From: Bog-159 sp049511415
GTDB lineage: Bacteria > Acidobacteriota > Terriglobia > Bryobacterales > Bryobacteraceae
NCBI GenBank assembly: GCA_049511415.1
Contig: JBEKYC010000042.1
Coordinates: forward strand, 1 to 62,930
Reading direction: 5' to 3'
Length of the DNA: 62,930 nt
Part shown: one piece after another, positions 26,407 to 35,359 of the stretch
Layout: each line of letters opens with the position of its first letter
Position numbering within the stretch: position 1 is the first letter of the stretch
Notes under the pieces: generated by a model
The model's database searches: none
What the model saw: only the letters and a program-made list of their open reading frames with translations
Told to the model about the DNA's origin: nothing
Made by a program: the position numbers and the translations under genes

Positions 26407-26597
26407 TCAACCCGTGATTCTGTAGATTAGTATGTATGGCAGCGGGAAAGCGCCAGTTCGCGAGTCCCCATTCGCTTCCCGGGACGTCCACGGCGCGGAA
26501 ACCTTAGTAGCGTCGATGGCGAGTTGTAGACTTCGCGGACAATCTCGGCGGCTCGGCCAGGTGCGTTCTTGAATAGGTACTCTGTGTTCGTTTTGAG
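26407..26597 (-). pseudogene. RelE/ParE-type toxin remnant
   Basis: The frame ending at 26427 contains TEYLFKNAPGRAAEIVREVY and RFPRRGRPGKRMGTRELALS, typical of ParE-family toxins. After a frameshift near 26445 the family's next segment appears in another frame as PLPYILIYRITG, ending at TGA 26407-26409. The N-terminal strand and the final strand are absent. No antitoxin gene was recognised upstream (26598-26850). Confidence 0.55.
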
Positions 26598-26850
26598 ATC
26601 GTTAGTTCTTCTGTCCGACGCAGTTCCATCTAAGCGCGCTGCTGTCTCTCTGAAAGTAATATCCCAATCCTTGTCCCCACAGCTTCGTGCGTCAATACTC
26701 TGCCCTCCCCGATCTGGGCTAGTCCTGCATCCACCTGTCGGATATATCATTCGTCATAGTTAACAAGCCTCAGATTTACTTCCATGCTCCAAGGGCAAAA
26801 CCGCATCTGTCTATCCGAACCTGCCGAGCCGAGGGAGATTCGAACTTGAT

Positions 26851-27651
26851 ATGGGTAGATTCATGCGCCACAATGATGGCGTGGCCCCTTGGCTTTGGTT
26901 CGCCCTATTCGCGCTTCCCCAGGCGGCGTCTTCTGCCGACCTCCATTGCAGCACCGGCCCCGCGTTCGTCATCGAGAACCAAGGGCTAAACGGGATACCC
27001 GAGAGTCGTGCTCTGGTGCTGTGGATGTGTAACCCGAAGAAACACGAAGATGAAGTGTACGATCACCTGTACATGTGTCCGGATCGGACCCGAGGGCATT
27101 TTTACCGGGGTGAAACATGGCTTTCGTTAGTCGACCCGAAGACCAGTCGCGTTATCAACACGATTCCGATCCGGTCCGACTGGCCGAACGAGAAGACCTT
27201 CGACATCCCGTATCTAATTCCGAGCTTCTTCTACACCATTGATGGCAGGACCAATAAGTACGGTGAGGGTAAACCCAAGATACTGTCCCTGAAGGACTAC
27301 AACGGCGGCGGGGACGCACTGGAGTTCGCGCTCTTCGAGGCCGAGAACTGCACAATCGTCAAAACGAGCCTGTTCGGGTATAGCAAATCCAGAGATCGCG
27401 TCATTCAATATCCGATCCACCTCACGCAGCGGGATGGCGACGCGGTAACTTTTCGCGACTCCCCATGGCTGGATCATTTCATGCTGCAGAAGCCCATAAG
27501 TCCCGGCTGCTGGAAATGGCAACAGCAATACCAGGAAGGCTGCCTCACCCATTTTGACATCCGTTATAACCGTGTAAAGGAGAGTTTTGCGGGCGAGGTA
27601 TATATCGACCACTCCTACTGCGGCGAAACGGTCACGAAGCCATCACGATAA
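26851..27651 (+). CDS. Secreted cysteine-containing protein of unknown function
   Basis: The 266-residue protein has a hydrophobic signal region (VAPWLWFALFALPQAASSA) and a mature part with about eight cysteines (LHCSTG, WMCNP, YMCPDR, ENCTI, GCWKW, GCLTH, YCGET), consistent with disulfides outside the cytoplasm. I recognise no domain. It stands alone; base composition is slightly less GC-rich than its neighbours, which may hint at transfer. Confidence 0.6.
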   Translation: MGRFMRHNDGVAPWLWFALFALPQAASSADLHCSTGPAFVIENQGLNGIPESRALVLWMCNPKKHEDEVYDHLYMCPDRTRGHFYRGETWLSLVDPKTSRVINTIPIRSDWPNEKTFDIPYLIPSFFYTIDGRTNKYGEGKPKILSLKDYNGGGDALEFALFEAENCTIVKTSLFGYSKSRDRVIQYPIHLTQRDGDAVTFRDSPWLDHFMLQKPISPGCWKWQQQYQEGCLTHFDIRYNRVKESFAGEVYIDHSYCGETVTKPSR

Positions 27652-27945
27652 ATGGCGGGGACCAGTCACGCGCCATGGAGACCCTGCCACGCTCTGAATC
27701 GCCCCGTTCTTTTCAACCACCTGCCACTCCGCCAACTCGCCCGAACCCGCTAGCCGGTCCCGCCGCCTGCTACCCTGGATCTCGGGCAAATCCAGCCGGG
27801 GAGAGATCTCTGCCTGCCCCCGTCAAATTTACGATTCGAAGCCAATTCCGGGCATCGGCCGGCTCCGCCCGTATTGGTTTTGCCCAAAATGTAACATGCT
27901 GAATATGAATAACTTATTGGCTTCGTTCGTAAAAACAGCCAGGAA
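27652..27945. other. Intergenic, no gene
   Basis: Nothing coding is recognisable; the 3' end carries the candidate ECF promoter described next. A lower-GC stretch at 27890-27935 precedes it. Confidence 0.4.
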
Positions 27946-27973
27946 GGAACATTCCCCCCTCCCAACCCGTTAT
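27946..27973 (+). promoter_or_regulatory. Candidate ECF-sigma promoter (autoregulatory)
   Basis: GGAAC at 27946-27950 is followed after 17 bases by CGTTAT at 27968-27973. GGAAC about 16-17 bases before CGT is the general form of ECF-dependent promoters. It lies 42 bases before the sigma gene. A matching element with the same spacing and a shared GGAACAT start occurs before the ABC genes at 31101. Confidence 0.5.
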
Positions 27974-28014
27974 CCTTTACGGGCCGGTTAAACATCCGCC
28001 CCTGGAGCCGTCTC

Positions 28015-28602
28015 ATGTACGAAGAGCAAGAGAGGAAACCGAACTTGGAGGCCACCGCCCAACTCGAACCGGTCCACGCCATTCCACCACCACTGGATGT
28101 GGATCATATCTTCCGGGAGCACCACTCGACCGTATTCCGCGCGGCTTACCGCGTCACGGGGAACGCCAGCGACGCTGAAGATGTCCTGCAGACCGTCTTC
28201 ATGCGCCTCCTGCGCCGCCAGCCGGATGCCGAAGCCGTCGGGAATATGGAAGGCTATCTGCGGCGAGCAGCCGTAAACGCAGCGCTGGACCTGGTCCGCT
28301 CCCGGCAGTCCGCGCCGCAAGTCCCACTGGAGGATGTGGCCTCCCTGCTTCCCGAAGCTTCCTCGTTTGCTCCCGATCGCCTGCACCGCTCCGCCGAAAT
28401 CCGCGGTTGGCTGCGAGAGGCCGTCTCAAGGCTCAGTCCCCGGGCAGCCGAAATCTTCGCCCTGCGTTTTTTTGAAGGGCAGGATAATCCGGAAATCGCC
28501 CGCACTCTCGGCAGTACGCCCGCCAGCATCGCGGTAACTCTGTCGCGCACGCGCGATCGTATACAAGAAGAATTCCGGTCGTACATGGGAGAAATCAGAT
28601 GA
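28015..28602 (+). CDS. ECF-type RNA polymerase sigma factor
   Basis: The 195-residue protein has region 2 (about 28-100: IFREHHSTVFRAAYRVTGNA, SDAEDVLQTVFMRLL) and region 4 (about 130-190: LSPRAAEIFALRFFEGQDNP, then EIARTLGSTPASIAVTLSRT). It lacks regions 1 and 3. It directs RNA polymerase to a small regulon, probably including its own promoter. The next gene, encoding a membrane FecR-domain protein with a zinc-finger-like N-terminus, overlaps by 4 bases and is the likely regulator of its activity. Confidence 0.93.
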   Translation: MYEEQERKPNLEATAQLEPVHAIPPPLDVDHIFREHHSTVFRAAYRVTGNASDAEDVLQTVFMRLLRRQPDAEAVGNMEGYLRRAAVNAALDLVRSRQSAPQVPLEDVASLLPEASSFAPDRLHRSAEIRGWLREAVSRLSPRAAEIFALRFFEGQDNPEIARTLGSTPASIAVTLSRTRDRIQEEFRSYMGEIR

Positions 28603-31058
28603 CGCCACAAGATCCGAATCTCGATCCGCTTCTGGAACGAGCCATCGAAGAAATCCACGACGAGCCCATTGATCCCGCCGTGATCGAAGCCGCGGCGGCC
28701 CGGGTGGAAGCGCACCTGGCACGACACAGCGGTTTGCACAATTGCGAAGATTTCCAAGCTCTGATCCCAGCCTATCGCGCCGGCACGTTATCGCCGGCGC
28801 GAGCCCTTTTGTTGAAGGATCACACGCATGAATGCGTGGCCTGTTATAAGGCGCTGAACGGCCCCGTCGCTGTCGCATCCAAGCCGGCCGCCAGCCGTCG
28901 CCCGTCCGTCCCGATTTTGCGCTGGGCCATCGCCGCCGCCCTGGTGGCCGCCGCCGGTCTGGCGTTCTATGGTTATGGCGACCGTCTGCGCCCGACCTAC
29001 ACCGGTCCCGAGGCGACGGTGGAGTCCGCCGACGGCCTGATCTACCGTGTGTCCGACACCGGCATGGTACCGCTCATCCGCGGCGCCGAAGTGCCCGCCG
29101 GAGCCGAAATCCGCACCGCCCGCGATGCGCATGCCTTACTGCGCCTGCACGATGGCTCGCGCGTGGAAATGCGCGAACGTTCGGCATTCTCCGTTTCCGA
29201 GCGCGGCAAAGATATGACCATCGGCCTGGATCGCGGCGCCATCATCGTGCAGGCCGCGCACCGCAGCCGGGGCCATCTGTATGTGGCTACGCGCGATTGC
29301 CGCGTGGCCGTCACCGGGACGGTCTTCAGTGTAAACAGCGGTCTGAAGGGATCGCGTGTTACGGTGATCGAAGGCACGGTGCTGGTCGCCCAGGACCGTC
29401 ACGAGAACATCCTGCACGCGGGCGATCAGGTAGCCACCAGCCCAGCCATGGGCGCCACGCCGGCCGGCAAGGAAATCTCGTGGAGCCAGAACGCCGACGC
29501 TTACATTGCGATGCTTAACGCCGTGACCGCACTGAACGTCAAGCTCGATCAGGACCACTTCCCGGCGCTGCGCTTTACCAGTAATCTGCTGAACATAGTA
29601 CCGGCGCAAGCCGTGATCTACGCCAGCATCCCCAACCTGAGCCAGGCGCTCACGGAAGTGCAGCAGGTCTTCGTGCCGAAGCTGCAAGAGAACGCTACGC
29701 TGACTCAATGGTGGCAGCAGAACAAGCTCGACCAGGTGATCGCGGATATGAGCACCATGAGCAGCTACCTGGGCGACGAGATGGTGGTGGCAGCATCACC
29801 CACCGCCGGGGGGCATCCGGGCCAACCGGTCATTATGGCGGAGCTGAAACAGCCCGGGTTTGAAACTTTCGCGCAGGCCGAGGTCGCGAAACTCGCCGCC
29901 GGCGGCAGCGCCCAGCAACTGCGTATCGTCACGGATGCATCCGCCATCGGCACGATTCCGCAAGGCCAGGCAGTCCTGTTGATCCTGCCGCACCTGGTGG
30001 CCCTGTCGCCGGACGCCGCCACGCTGCAACAAATCGCCGGCGGCGCATCCAGTCAATTTGCGTCGACTGAATTCGGACAGCAGATCGCGGGCGCTTACCA
30101 TGCCGGAGTCGGCCTGCTATTCGCGGCTGACGTGCAGGCCATGGGCGTGCCCAACCACGGGCATGCGCCCAACGTGCAGTACTTCATGGTGCAGCAGACC
30201 GGCAATGCGGGCGCCGCGGAAACCCGCGCCTCGCTGATCTTCAACGGCCAGCGCACCGGCGTGGCATCCTGGCTGGCGGCTCCCGCGCCCCTGGGATCGC
30301 TGGACTTCATCTCGCCGCAAGCCACTTTGGCCATGGCCGCCGTGGTCAAACAGCCGGCCGCCATCATCGACGAGATCTTAACCGCGGAGCAGGCCAATCC
30401 GGTCCTGCAACAGCAACTCGGGTCCATCCGGGGCGCGCTGGGAATCGACCTGCGCAACGATCTGGCTGCCGCTTTGGGTGGCGAATTCGCTCTGGCGCAG
30501 GATGGTCCGCTGCTACCCACCCCGTCTTGGAAGATCGTGGTTGAGGTTTACGACCCGGTGAAGCTGCAGGCTACGATACAGGCGATCGTAGCGGCAGTCC
30601 CAATGCTGCAGCTACAGCAAACCACTGCCAACGGCCAAACGTACTACACGCTTTCCAGCCCGTCCACGCCGGCGGCGCCGCAGGTGACTTACACTTATGT
30701 GGATGGCTACCTGCTGGCGGGATCCAGCCAAACGCTGTTGGCTACCGCGATCCAGAATCGCGCCAGCGGCTACACGCTGCCGCGTTCTTCCACATTTACG
30801 GCGCTGATCCCGCACGATCAGTACACCAACTTCTCGGCGGCCATGTATTACAACGCCTCCACGCTTTCGCCGGTGCTGGAGCAATTCAGCCAGCAGCCGG
30901 CCGTGAGGGAACTGACCGCCAATCTAAAACCGAACCTGATTGCGGCCTACGGTGAAAACGATCGCATCACCTTCGCCACCAGCGGCAGCCTCTTCACCAC
31001 CATCGGTAATATGAGCCTGCTGAAATTCCTGGAAAATCCCGGTTCCCATGCGCACTAG
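28599..31058 (+). CDS. Membrane FecR-domain protein, probable anti-sigma factor with a large periplasmic domain
   Basis: The 819-residue product has a cytoplasmic N-terminus with a zinc-finger-like stretch (HNCEDFQALIPAYRAG ... HTHECVACYKAL), one membrane helix (about 104-126), and a FecR-like domain (about 180-270: ALLRLHDGSRVEMRERSAFS, VAVTGTVFSVNSG). About 520 further residues, rich in Gln, Ala and Thr, resemble DUF3352-type periplasmic proteins. The HxxxCxxC-like part suggests binding to the adjacent sigma factor, and the outer region would sense a signal. Unusual is the size: ordinary anti-sigma FecR proteins have about 320 residues. Confidence 0.75.
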   Translation: MTPQDPNLDPLLERAIEEIHDEPIDPAVIEAAAARVEAHLARHSGLHNCEDFQALIPAYRAGTLSPARALLLKDHTHECVACYKALNGPVAVASKPAASRRPSVPILRWAIAAALVAAAGLAFYGYGDRLRPTYTGPEATVESADGLIYRVSDTGMVPLIRGAEVPAGAEIRTARDAHALLRLHDGSRVEMRERSAFSVSERGKDMTIGLDRGAIIVQAAHRSRGHLYVATRDCRVAVTGTVFSVNSGLKGSRVTVIEGTVLVAQDRHENILHAGDQVATSPAMGATPAGKEISWSQNADAYIAMLNAVTALNVKLDQDHFPALRFTSNLLNIVPAQAVIYASIPNLSQALTEVQQVFVPKLQENATLTQWWQQNKLDQVIADMSTMSSYLGDEMVVAASPTAGGHPGQPVIMAELKQPGFETFAQAEVAKLAAGGSAQQLRIVTDASAIGTIPQGQAVLLILPHLVALSPDAATLQQIAGGASSQFASTEFGQQIAGAYHAGVGLLFAADVQAMGVPNHGHAPNVQYFMVQQTGNAGAAETRASLIFNGQRTGVASWLAAPAPLGSLDFISPQATLAMAAVVKQPAAIIDEILTAEQANPVLQQQLGSIRGALGIDLRNDLAAALGGEFALAQDGPLLPTPSWKIVVEVYDPVKLQATIQAIVAAVPMLQLQQTTANGQTYYTLSSPSTPAAPQVTYTYVDGYLLAGSSQTLLATAIQNRASGYTLPRSSTFTALIPHDQYTNFSAAMYYNASTLSPVLEQFSQQPAVRELTANLKPNLIAAYGENDRITFATSGSLFTTIGNMSLLKFLENPGSHAH

Positions 31059-31067
31059 ATTCCCGTG

Positions 31068-31097
31068 GGGCAGACCATCGTTCTTTGTGGTCTGCCC
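31068..31097 (+). terminator. 10-bp hairpin between the FecR gene and the ABC genes
   Basis: GGGCAGACCA (31068-31077) pairs perfectly with TGGTCTGCCC (31088-31097) around a 10-base loop, 9 bases after the FecR stop. No T-run follows, so it may attenuate transcription or block 3' decay. The second candidate ECF promoter begins 4 bases later. Confidence 0.6.
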
Positions 31098-31100
31098 AGT

Positions 31101-31128
31101 GGAACATACGCGCTCGAATGTGCGTAAC
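31101..31128 (+). promoter_or_regulatory. Second candidate ECF promoter, before the ABC genes
   Basis: GGAAC at 31101-31105 and CGTAAC at 31123-31128 are separated by 17 bases, the same arrangement as at 27946. Both copies begin GGAACAT and share CGT.A. The start of transcription would fall about 31135, ten bases before the ATPase ATG. Confidence 0.5.
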
Positions 31129-31144
31129 TAGAACAGGCGAAACG

Positions 31145-32074
31145 ATGCAGCCTGTGATAGAGCTAGAAAACCTCGAGGTCCGGTTCGGCGGGCGTCCCAT
31201 TCTGAAAAAACTGAATGGCGCGCTCACCGGCCGGGCCATCGGCCTATTAGGGCCTAACGGAGCAGGGAAATCCACCCTGATCAATACCCTGCTGGGCTTC
31301 CACCAGCCCTTCGCCGGCACCGCCCGTGTCCTCGGCAAAGATATCCGTAGCGACGCGAAATCCGTGCGCGGGCTGATCGGCTACATGCCCGAAAACGATT
31401 CGTTCATCGCCGGTATGACCGGGGTGCACTTTGTCCGCCTGATGGCCGAACTTGCCGGCCTGCCCGCCGAGCAGGCCATGGAGCGCGCGCACGAGGCTTT
31501 CTTTTGGGTGGGGCTGGGCGAGGCGCGCTACCGCAACCTGGGCACTTACTCGCTCGGCATGAAACAGATGGCCAAGCTGGCGCAAGCCATCGCGCACGGA
31601 CCCAAGCTGCTGTTTCTCGATGAACCGACTAACGGCCTGGACCCGCCCGCGCGCGCGCGCATGATTCAACTGATTCAAGAAATCCGCGACCGCGGCGAGT
31701 TGTGCCTGATCCTTTCCTCGCACCTGCTGCGCGATGTGGACGAGTGCTGCGACGAGGTCCTGATCCTGAAAGACGGCCGCATCGCGGCGTCCTGCAACCT
31801 GGAAGAAGAACGGCGCGCCAATCGTAAGTTTCTGGAACTGGAAACGCGCGGCGCCAACGGGACCTTCACCGCCGCCATTGAAGGCCTTGGATGCGAGGCC
31901 GCTTCGTTTCCCAACGGCCGCATCAAGCTGGTGATGCCCGATGGCGTCGAGATCCGCCAACTGTACGTGCTGGCGGCCGAGCAGAATGTGCAGATCCGCC
32001 GGCTAAATCACAAGCGCGATTCGCTGGAAGACATTTTCCTGAAAGCCATGGAGGCGCCCGATGGCGGTATTTAA
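31145..32074 (+). CDS. ABC transporter ATP-binding protein (first pair)
   Basis: The 309-residue protein has Walker A GPNGAGKSTL, a signature region YSLGMKQMAKLAQAI, Walker B LLFLDEPTNGLD and SSHLLRDVDECCDEV. It belongs to the NosF/CcmA/gliding-type group. Start ATG 31145 follows closely the candidate ECF promoter. It overlaps the permease gene by 14 bases. Confidence 0.9.
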   Translation: MQPVIELENLEVRFGGRPILKKLNGALTGRAIGLLGPNGAGKSTLINTLLGFHQPFAGTARVLGKDIRSDAKSVRGLIGYMPENDSFIAGMTGVHFVRLMAELAGLPAEQAMERAHEAFFWVGLGEARYRNLGTYSLGMKQMAKLAQAIAHGPKLLFLDEPTNGLDPPARARMIQLIQEIRDRGELCLILSSHLLRDVDECCDEVLILKDGRIAASCNLEEERRANRKFLELETRGANGTFTAAIEGLGCEAASFPNGRIKLVMPDGVEIRQLYVLAAEQNVQIRRLNHKRDSLEDIFLKAMEAPDGGI

Positions 32075-32954
32075 GCACGCATACAAAGGCTATGCCGGGC
32101 CGCTGACGCCGACCTGGTCGCGCTTCCTCATCATTCCGCGTTATGCGTTTGAGGAACTGCGCCGCTCGCGTTTCTACACTTTGTTTTTCCTGGCCACCAT
32201 GATGGCGCCGCTGATCTTCGCGCTCATCATATATATCCAACACAATCTGGGCGTGATCAAAATGCTGCAGGTCCGCGATCTGATCACCATCGACGCCCGG
32301 TTCTTCATGAACCTTTTGGGCTGGCAGAGCATGATGTCCTTCTTCCTGGCGGCCTTCGTAGGGCCGGGCCAGGTCTCGCCGGATCTGGCCAATAATGCCC
32401 TGCCCCTGTATCTGGCGCGGCCCTTCTCGCGCGCCGAATACGTGCTGGGCAAGATGTCGGTGCTGCTGATCCTGATGTCCATCATGACCTGGATTCCAGG
32501 TTTGCTGCTCTTCATTCTGCAAGCCTCGCTCGAAGGCAACGGCTGGTTCGGCCAGAACCTGCGCATCGCGGGCGCTATCTTTCTGGGCGCCTGGATCTGG
32601 ATTCTGCTGCTCTCGCTGCTGGCTCTGGCGCTCTCGGCCTGGGTGAAGTGGAAACCGATGGCCGGTGGACTGCTGTTCGGCGTGTTCTTCGTGGCGGGCG
32701 GATTCGCGGGGGCCATCAATGCCATCATGCGTACGCGCTGGGGCAATCTAATCAACATCAGCCACTTGATGGGCGCGGTTTGGACATCACTGTTCGAGCG
32801 GCCCATGCATCGCGGATCGGGCGCCTTTTTCTTCCGTGTATCGCGCGCCGAGGAGATTCCCATCTGGTGCTGCTGGCTGGCGCTGCTGGCCATCTGCGGT
32901 TTCTGCCTGTACTTGCTTTCGCGCAAGATCCGGGGCGCGGAGGTGGTGCGATGA
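32061..32954 (+). CDS. ABC transporter permease (first pair)
   Basis: The 297-residue membrane protein has about six hydrophobic segments (for example FYTLFFLATMMAPLIFALII and ILLLSLLALALSAWV) and the NNALPLYLARPFSRAEYVLG segment typical of ABC-2 type permeases. It pairs with the ATPase encoded just upstream and overlaps the next ATPase gene by 4 bases. Confidence 0.85.
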   Translation: MAVFKHAYKGYAGPLTPTWSRFLIIPRYAFEELRRSRFYTLFFLATMMAPLIFALIIYIQHNLGVIKMLQVRDLITIDARFFMNLLGWQSMMSFFLAAFVGPGQVSPDLANNALPLYLARPFSRAEYVLGKMSVLLILMSIMTWIPGLLLFILQASLEGNGWFGQNLRIAGAIFLGAWIWILLLSLLALALSAWVKWKPMAGGLLFGVFFVAGGFAGAINAIMRTRWGNLINISHLMGAVWTSLFERPMHRGSGAFFFRVSRAEEIPIWCCWLALLAICGFCLYLLSRKIRGAEVVR

Positions 32955-33895
32955 GTGAGCCGCGCATCGTCTTTGAAAATGTCTCGCGCTTCTACGGGGA
33001 GGTGCTCGGCGTGAATCGCGTGAGCCTGGCGATTCCGCCCGGCATCACCAGCCTGGTCGGCCCCAATGGTTCCGGCAAGACCACGCTGATGAACCTGATG
33101 ACCGGCCTGATCCGGCCATCGCGCGGCACGATCAGCGTGCTCGGGATTCCGCCGGACCGGCCCGAAGAGCTGTTCCGCAAGATGGGATACTGCACGCAAT
33201 TCGACTCGTTTCCCAAGGGCCTGACGGGGTACGAGTTCGTGTATTCGTTTCTGCTGGTGCACGGCATGCTGGAATCCGAGGCCGACAAGCTGACGCGGGA
33301 AGCCATCGAGCGCGTTTCCATGACGCAGGCGGCGGAACGCCCCGTAGCGGCCTACAGCAAAGGCATGCGGCAGCGTATCAAGCTGGCGCAGGCTATCGCG
33401 CACCGTCCCAGTGTGCTGGTGCTGGATGAACCGCTGAACGGCCTGGACCCCATGGCTCGTGCCGAAACCATCGCGCTGTTTAAGCACTGGGGGGAGGAAG
33501 GCCGCCACGTGATCGTATCGAGTCACATTCTGCACGAGGTCGATCGCATTTCCGACCAGGTGATCCTGCTCAGCCACGGTTATGTAGTTGCCGAGGGACA
33601 GATACAGGACGTGCGCAGCGAGGTCAAGGATCAACCCATGCAAGTCCTGGTCCGCTGCGACAAACCCGCGGTGCTAGCGGCGCGGCTGTTCGATCGCGAT
33701 AACGTGGTGGAGGCTAAGGTCTCGAGCGACGGCAAAGGGCTGCTGGTGGGCACGCGCGATGCCGACAATCTGTACCTGCTGCTCAATCGCATCGTGCTCG
33801 ACAGCGGTCTGGAAATCGAGGCCGTGGCGCCCGCCGATGACGACGTGAACTCCGTCTATCAATACCTGATCGGAAGCGAGGGAGGCAACGCATGA
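32951..33895 (+). CDS. ABC transporter ATP-binding protein (second pair)
   Basis: The 314-residue ATPase has Walker A GPNGSGKTTLM, signature YSKGMRQRIKLAQAI, Walker B VLVLDEPLNGLDP and SSHILHEVD. About 95 residues follow the ATPase core. ATG 32951 overlaps the first permease stop. The two ATPases are only distantly alike, so the set may form a heteromeric exporter or two separate ones. Confidence 0.9.
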   Translation: MSEPRIVFENVSRFYGEVLGVNRVSLAIPPGITSLVGPNGSGKTTLMNLMTGLIRPSRGTISVLGIPPDRPEELFRKMGYCTQFDSFPKGLTGYEFVYSFLLVHGMLESEADKLTREAIERVSMTQAAERPVAAYSKGMRQRIKLAQAIAHRPSVLVLDEPLNGLDPMARAETIALFKHWGEEGRHVIVSSHILHEVDRISDQVILLSHGYVVAEGQIQDVRSEVKDQPMQVLVRCDKPAVLAARLFDRDNVVEAKVSSDGKGLLVGTRDADNLYLLLNRIVLDSGLEIEAVAPADDDVNSVYQYLIGSEGGNA

Positions 33896-34743
33896 CCTGG
33901 GATCAAGTGACTACCCAACCCTGGATGCTCTGGCGCCGCCAGGTCACCGCCATCCTGCGCCTGGAACTGAAAAAGAGCCTGTTCTCCAAACGCGCCTGGT
34001 GGATCTATATCCTCACACTCGGCCCCGTCCTGATCACCGGGCTGCATTCGCTATTGGCCGGTAGTGTGGAACGGGCACACACCATGGCCGAAGACAATAT
34101 GATCTTCGCCGGAATCTTTCAGATCTACTTTCTGCGGCTGGGTATCTTCTTTGGCTGCCTGGGTATCTTCTCCAACTTATTCCGCGCCGAAGTTTTGGAG
34201 CGCACGTTGCATTACTACTTCATGTCGCCGGTGCGCCGCGAGGTATTGGCAGTTAGTAAGTACATTGCGGGATTGGTCGCTTCAAGCGTATACTTCGGCG
34301 GCAGCGTGGTGCTGAGTTTCCTGTTCATCTCCGCGCATTGGGGACCGGTCTTCCAGCAATACCTGTTTCACGGCCCCGGCATGGCGGAACTGGGCCGTTA
34401 CGCGCTGACCACCGTGCTGGCCTGCGTGGGCTACGGATCGGTCTTCCTGTTGAGCGGCATCATCATTCGCAATCCCTTGATTCCCGCCGCGGTGGTGTTT
34501 GTGTGGGAGAATCTGAATCCGTTTCTGCCGTCGCTGCTGAAGAAATTCAGCGTGATTTTCTATCTCAAGTCGCTGTTGCCGACCGGGGAACTTCCCGCGG
34601 ATGGACCGTTGGCCTTCCTCGCCACGACCGCCGATCCAACTCCCGCGTGGCTCGCCATTCCCGGCCTGCTGGTGGTCTCGCTGCTGTTACTCGGCTATGC
34701 TTCCTTAAAGGCTCGGGGCCTGGAAGTCAGCTATAGTGAATAG
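33892..34743 (+). CDS. ABC transporter permease (second pair)
   Basis: The 283-residue permease has about six membrane segments, including IYILTLGPVLITGLHSLLAG and FFGCLGIFSNLFRAEVLERT. ATGA overlap with the preceding ATPase shows coupling. It is the last gene of the ECF-linked unit; the next gene overlaps its end by 8 bases but is functionally unrelated. Confidence 0.85.
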   Translation: MTWDQVTTQPWMLWRRQVTAILRLELKKSLFSKRAWWIYILTLGPVLITGLHSLLAGSVERAHTMAEDNMIFAGIFQIYFLRLGIFFGCLGIFSNLFRAEVLERTLHYYFMSPVRREVLAVSKYIAGLVASSVYFGGSVVLSFLFISAHWGPVFQQYLFHGPGMAELGRYALTTVLACVGYGSVFLLSGIIIRNPLIPAAVVFVWENLNPFLPSLLKKFSVIFYLKSLLPTGELPADGPLAFLATTADPTPAWLAIPGLLVVSLLLLGYASLKARGLEVSYSE

Positions 34744-35275
34744 CGTGACTCCCGCTGAGTACTTGGAACTCGAACGGCAAGCTGACTGGAAAAGTGAGTA
34801 TTATCGGGGTAAGATGTGCGAGATGCCCCGCGTCAATGTGCGACACGTCTTGATAGTCGCTAATCTGGCCGCCGAAATCAGCCAGCAGCTCAAGAACATC
34901 GTGCAGTGCAGTGTTTATTTCTCGGCTTTGCGGCTGCAGGTAACGCCGGACTTTTACACCTATCCCGATGTCATGGCTTTCTGCGGTCAAGCGCAGGTCG
35001 TCGGCGACCATGACGACATCGTCACAAATCCGGACCTGATCATCGAAGTGCTCTCCGAAGCGTCGCAGGATTACGATCGCGGCAGCAAATTCGAGCGCTA
35101 CCGAAAGCTGCCGTCACTCGTCGAGTATCTGACCGTGGCGCAAGATCGGCCCCATATAGAACCGTGCATCCGCCGGGATGAGGGCTGGCGGCTGACCGAT
35201 TACAACGGTCCGGACGAGACGGTCGTCGTGGTGCCCGTGTCTGAGATCTACGAGAAGGTAGACTTCAGCCGCTGA
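34736..35275 (+). CDS. Uma2-family (PD-(D/E)XK) endonuclease-like protein
   Basis: The 179-residue protein shows TPAEYLELERQADWKSEYYR and PDLIIEVLSEASQDYDRGSK, then KFERYRKLPSLVEYL, the Uma2 signature with the D...E-x-L core. Uma2 proteins are predicted nucleases found in many copies in cyanobacteria and acidobacteria; their role is unknown. GTG 34736 lies inside the permease gene; an alternative GTG at 34745 would shorten it by three residues. Confidence 0.85.
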   Translation: MNSVTPAEYLELERQADWKSEYYRGKMCEMPRVNVRHVLIVANLAAEISQQLKNIVQCSVYFSALRLQVTPDFYTYPDVMAFCGQAQVVGDHDDIVTNPDLIIEVLSEASQDYDRGSKFERYRKLPSLVEYLTVAQDRPHIEPCIRRDEGWRLTDYNGPDETVVVVPVSEIYEKVDFSR

Positions 35276-35359
35276 TCCCCCGTGCTATAAATGTGAGAGC
35301 CGTTCCGAGGCGCTCATCTGACTACATGGACCCAGACCTACACGCCCGTCGCCGGTAGC

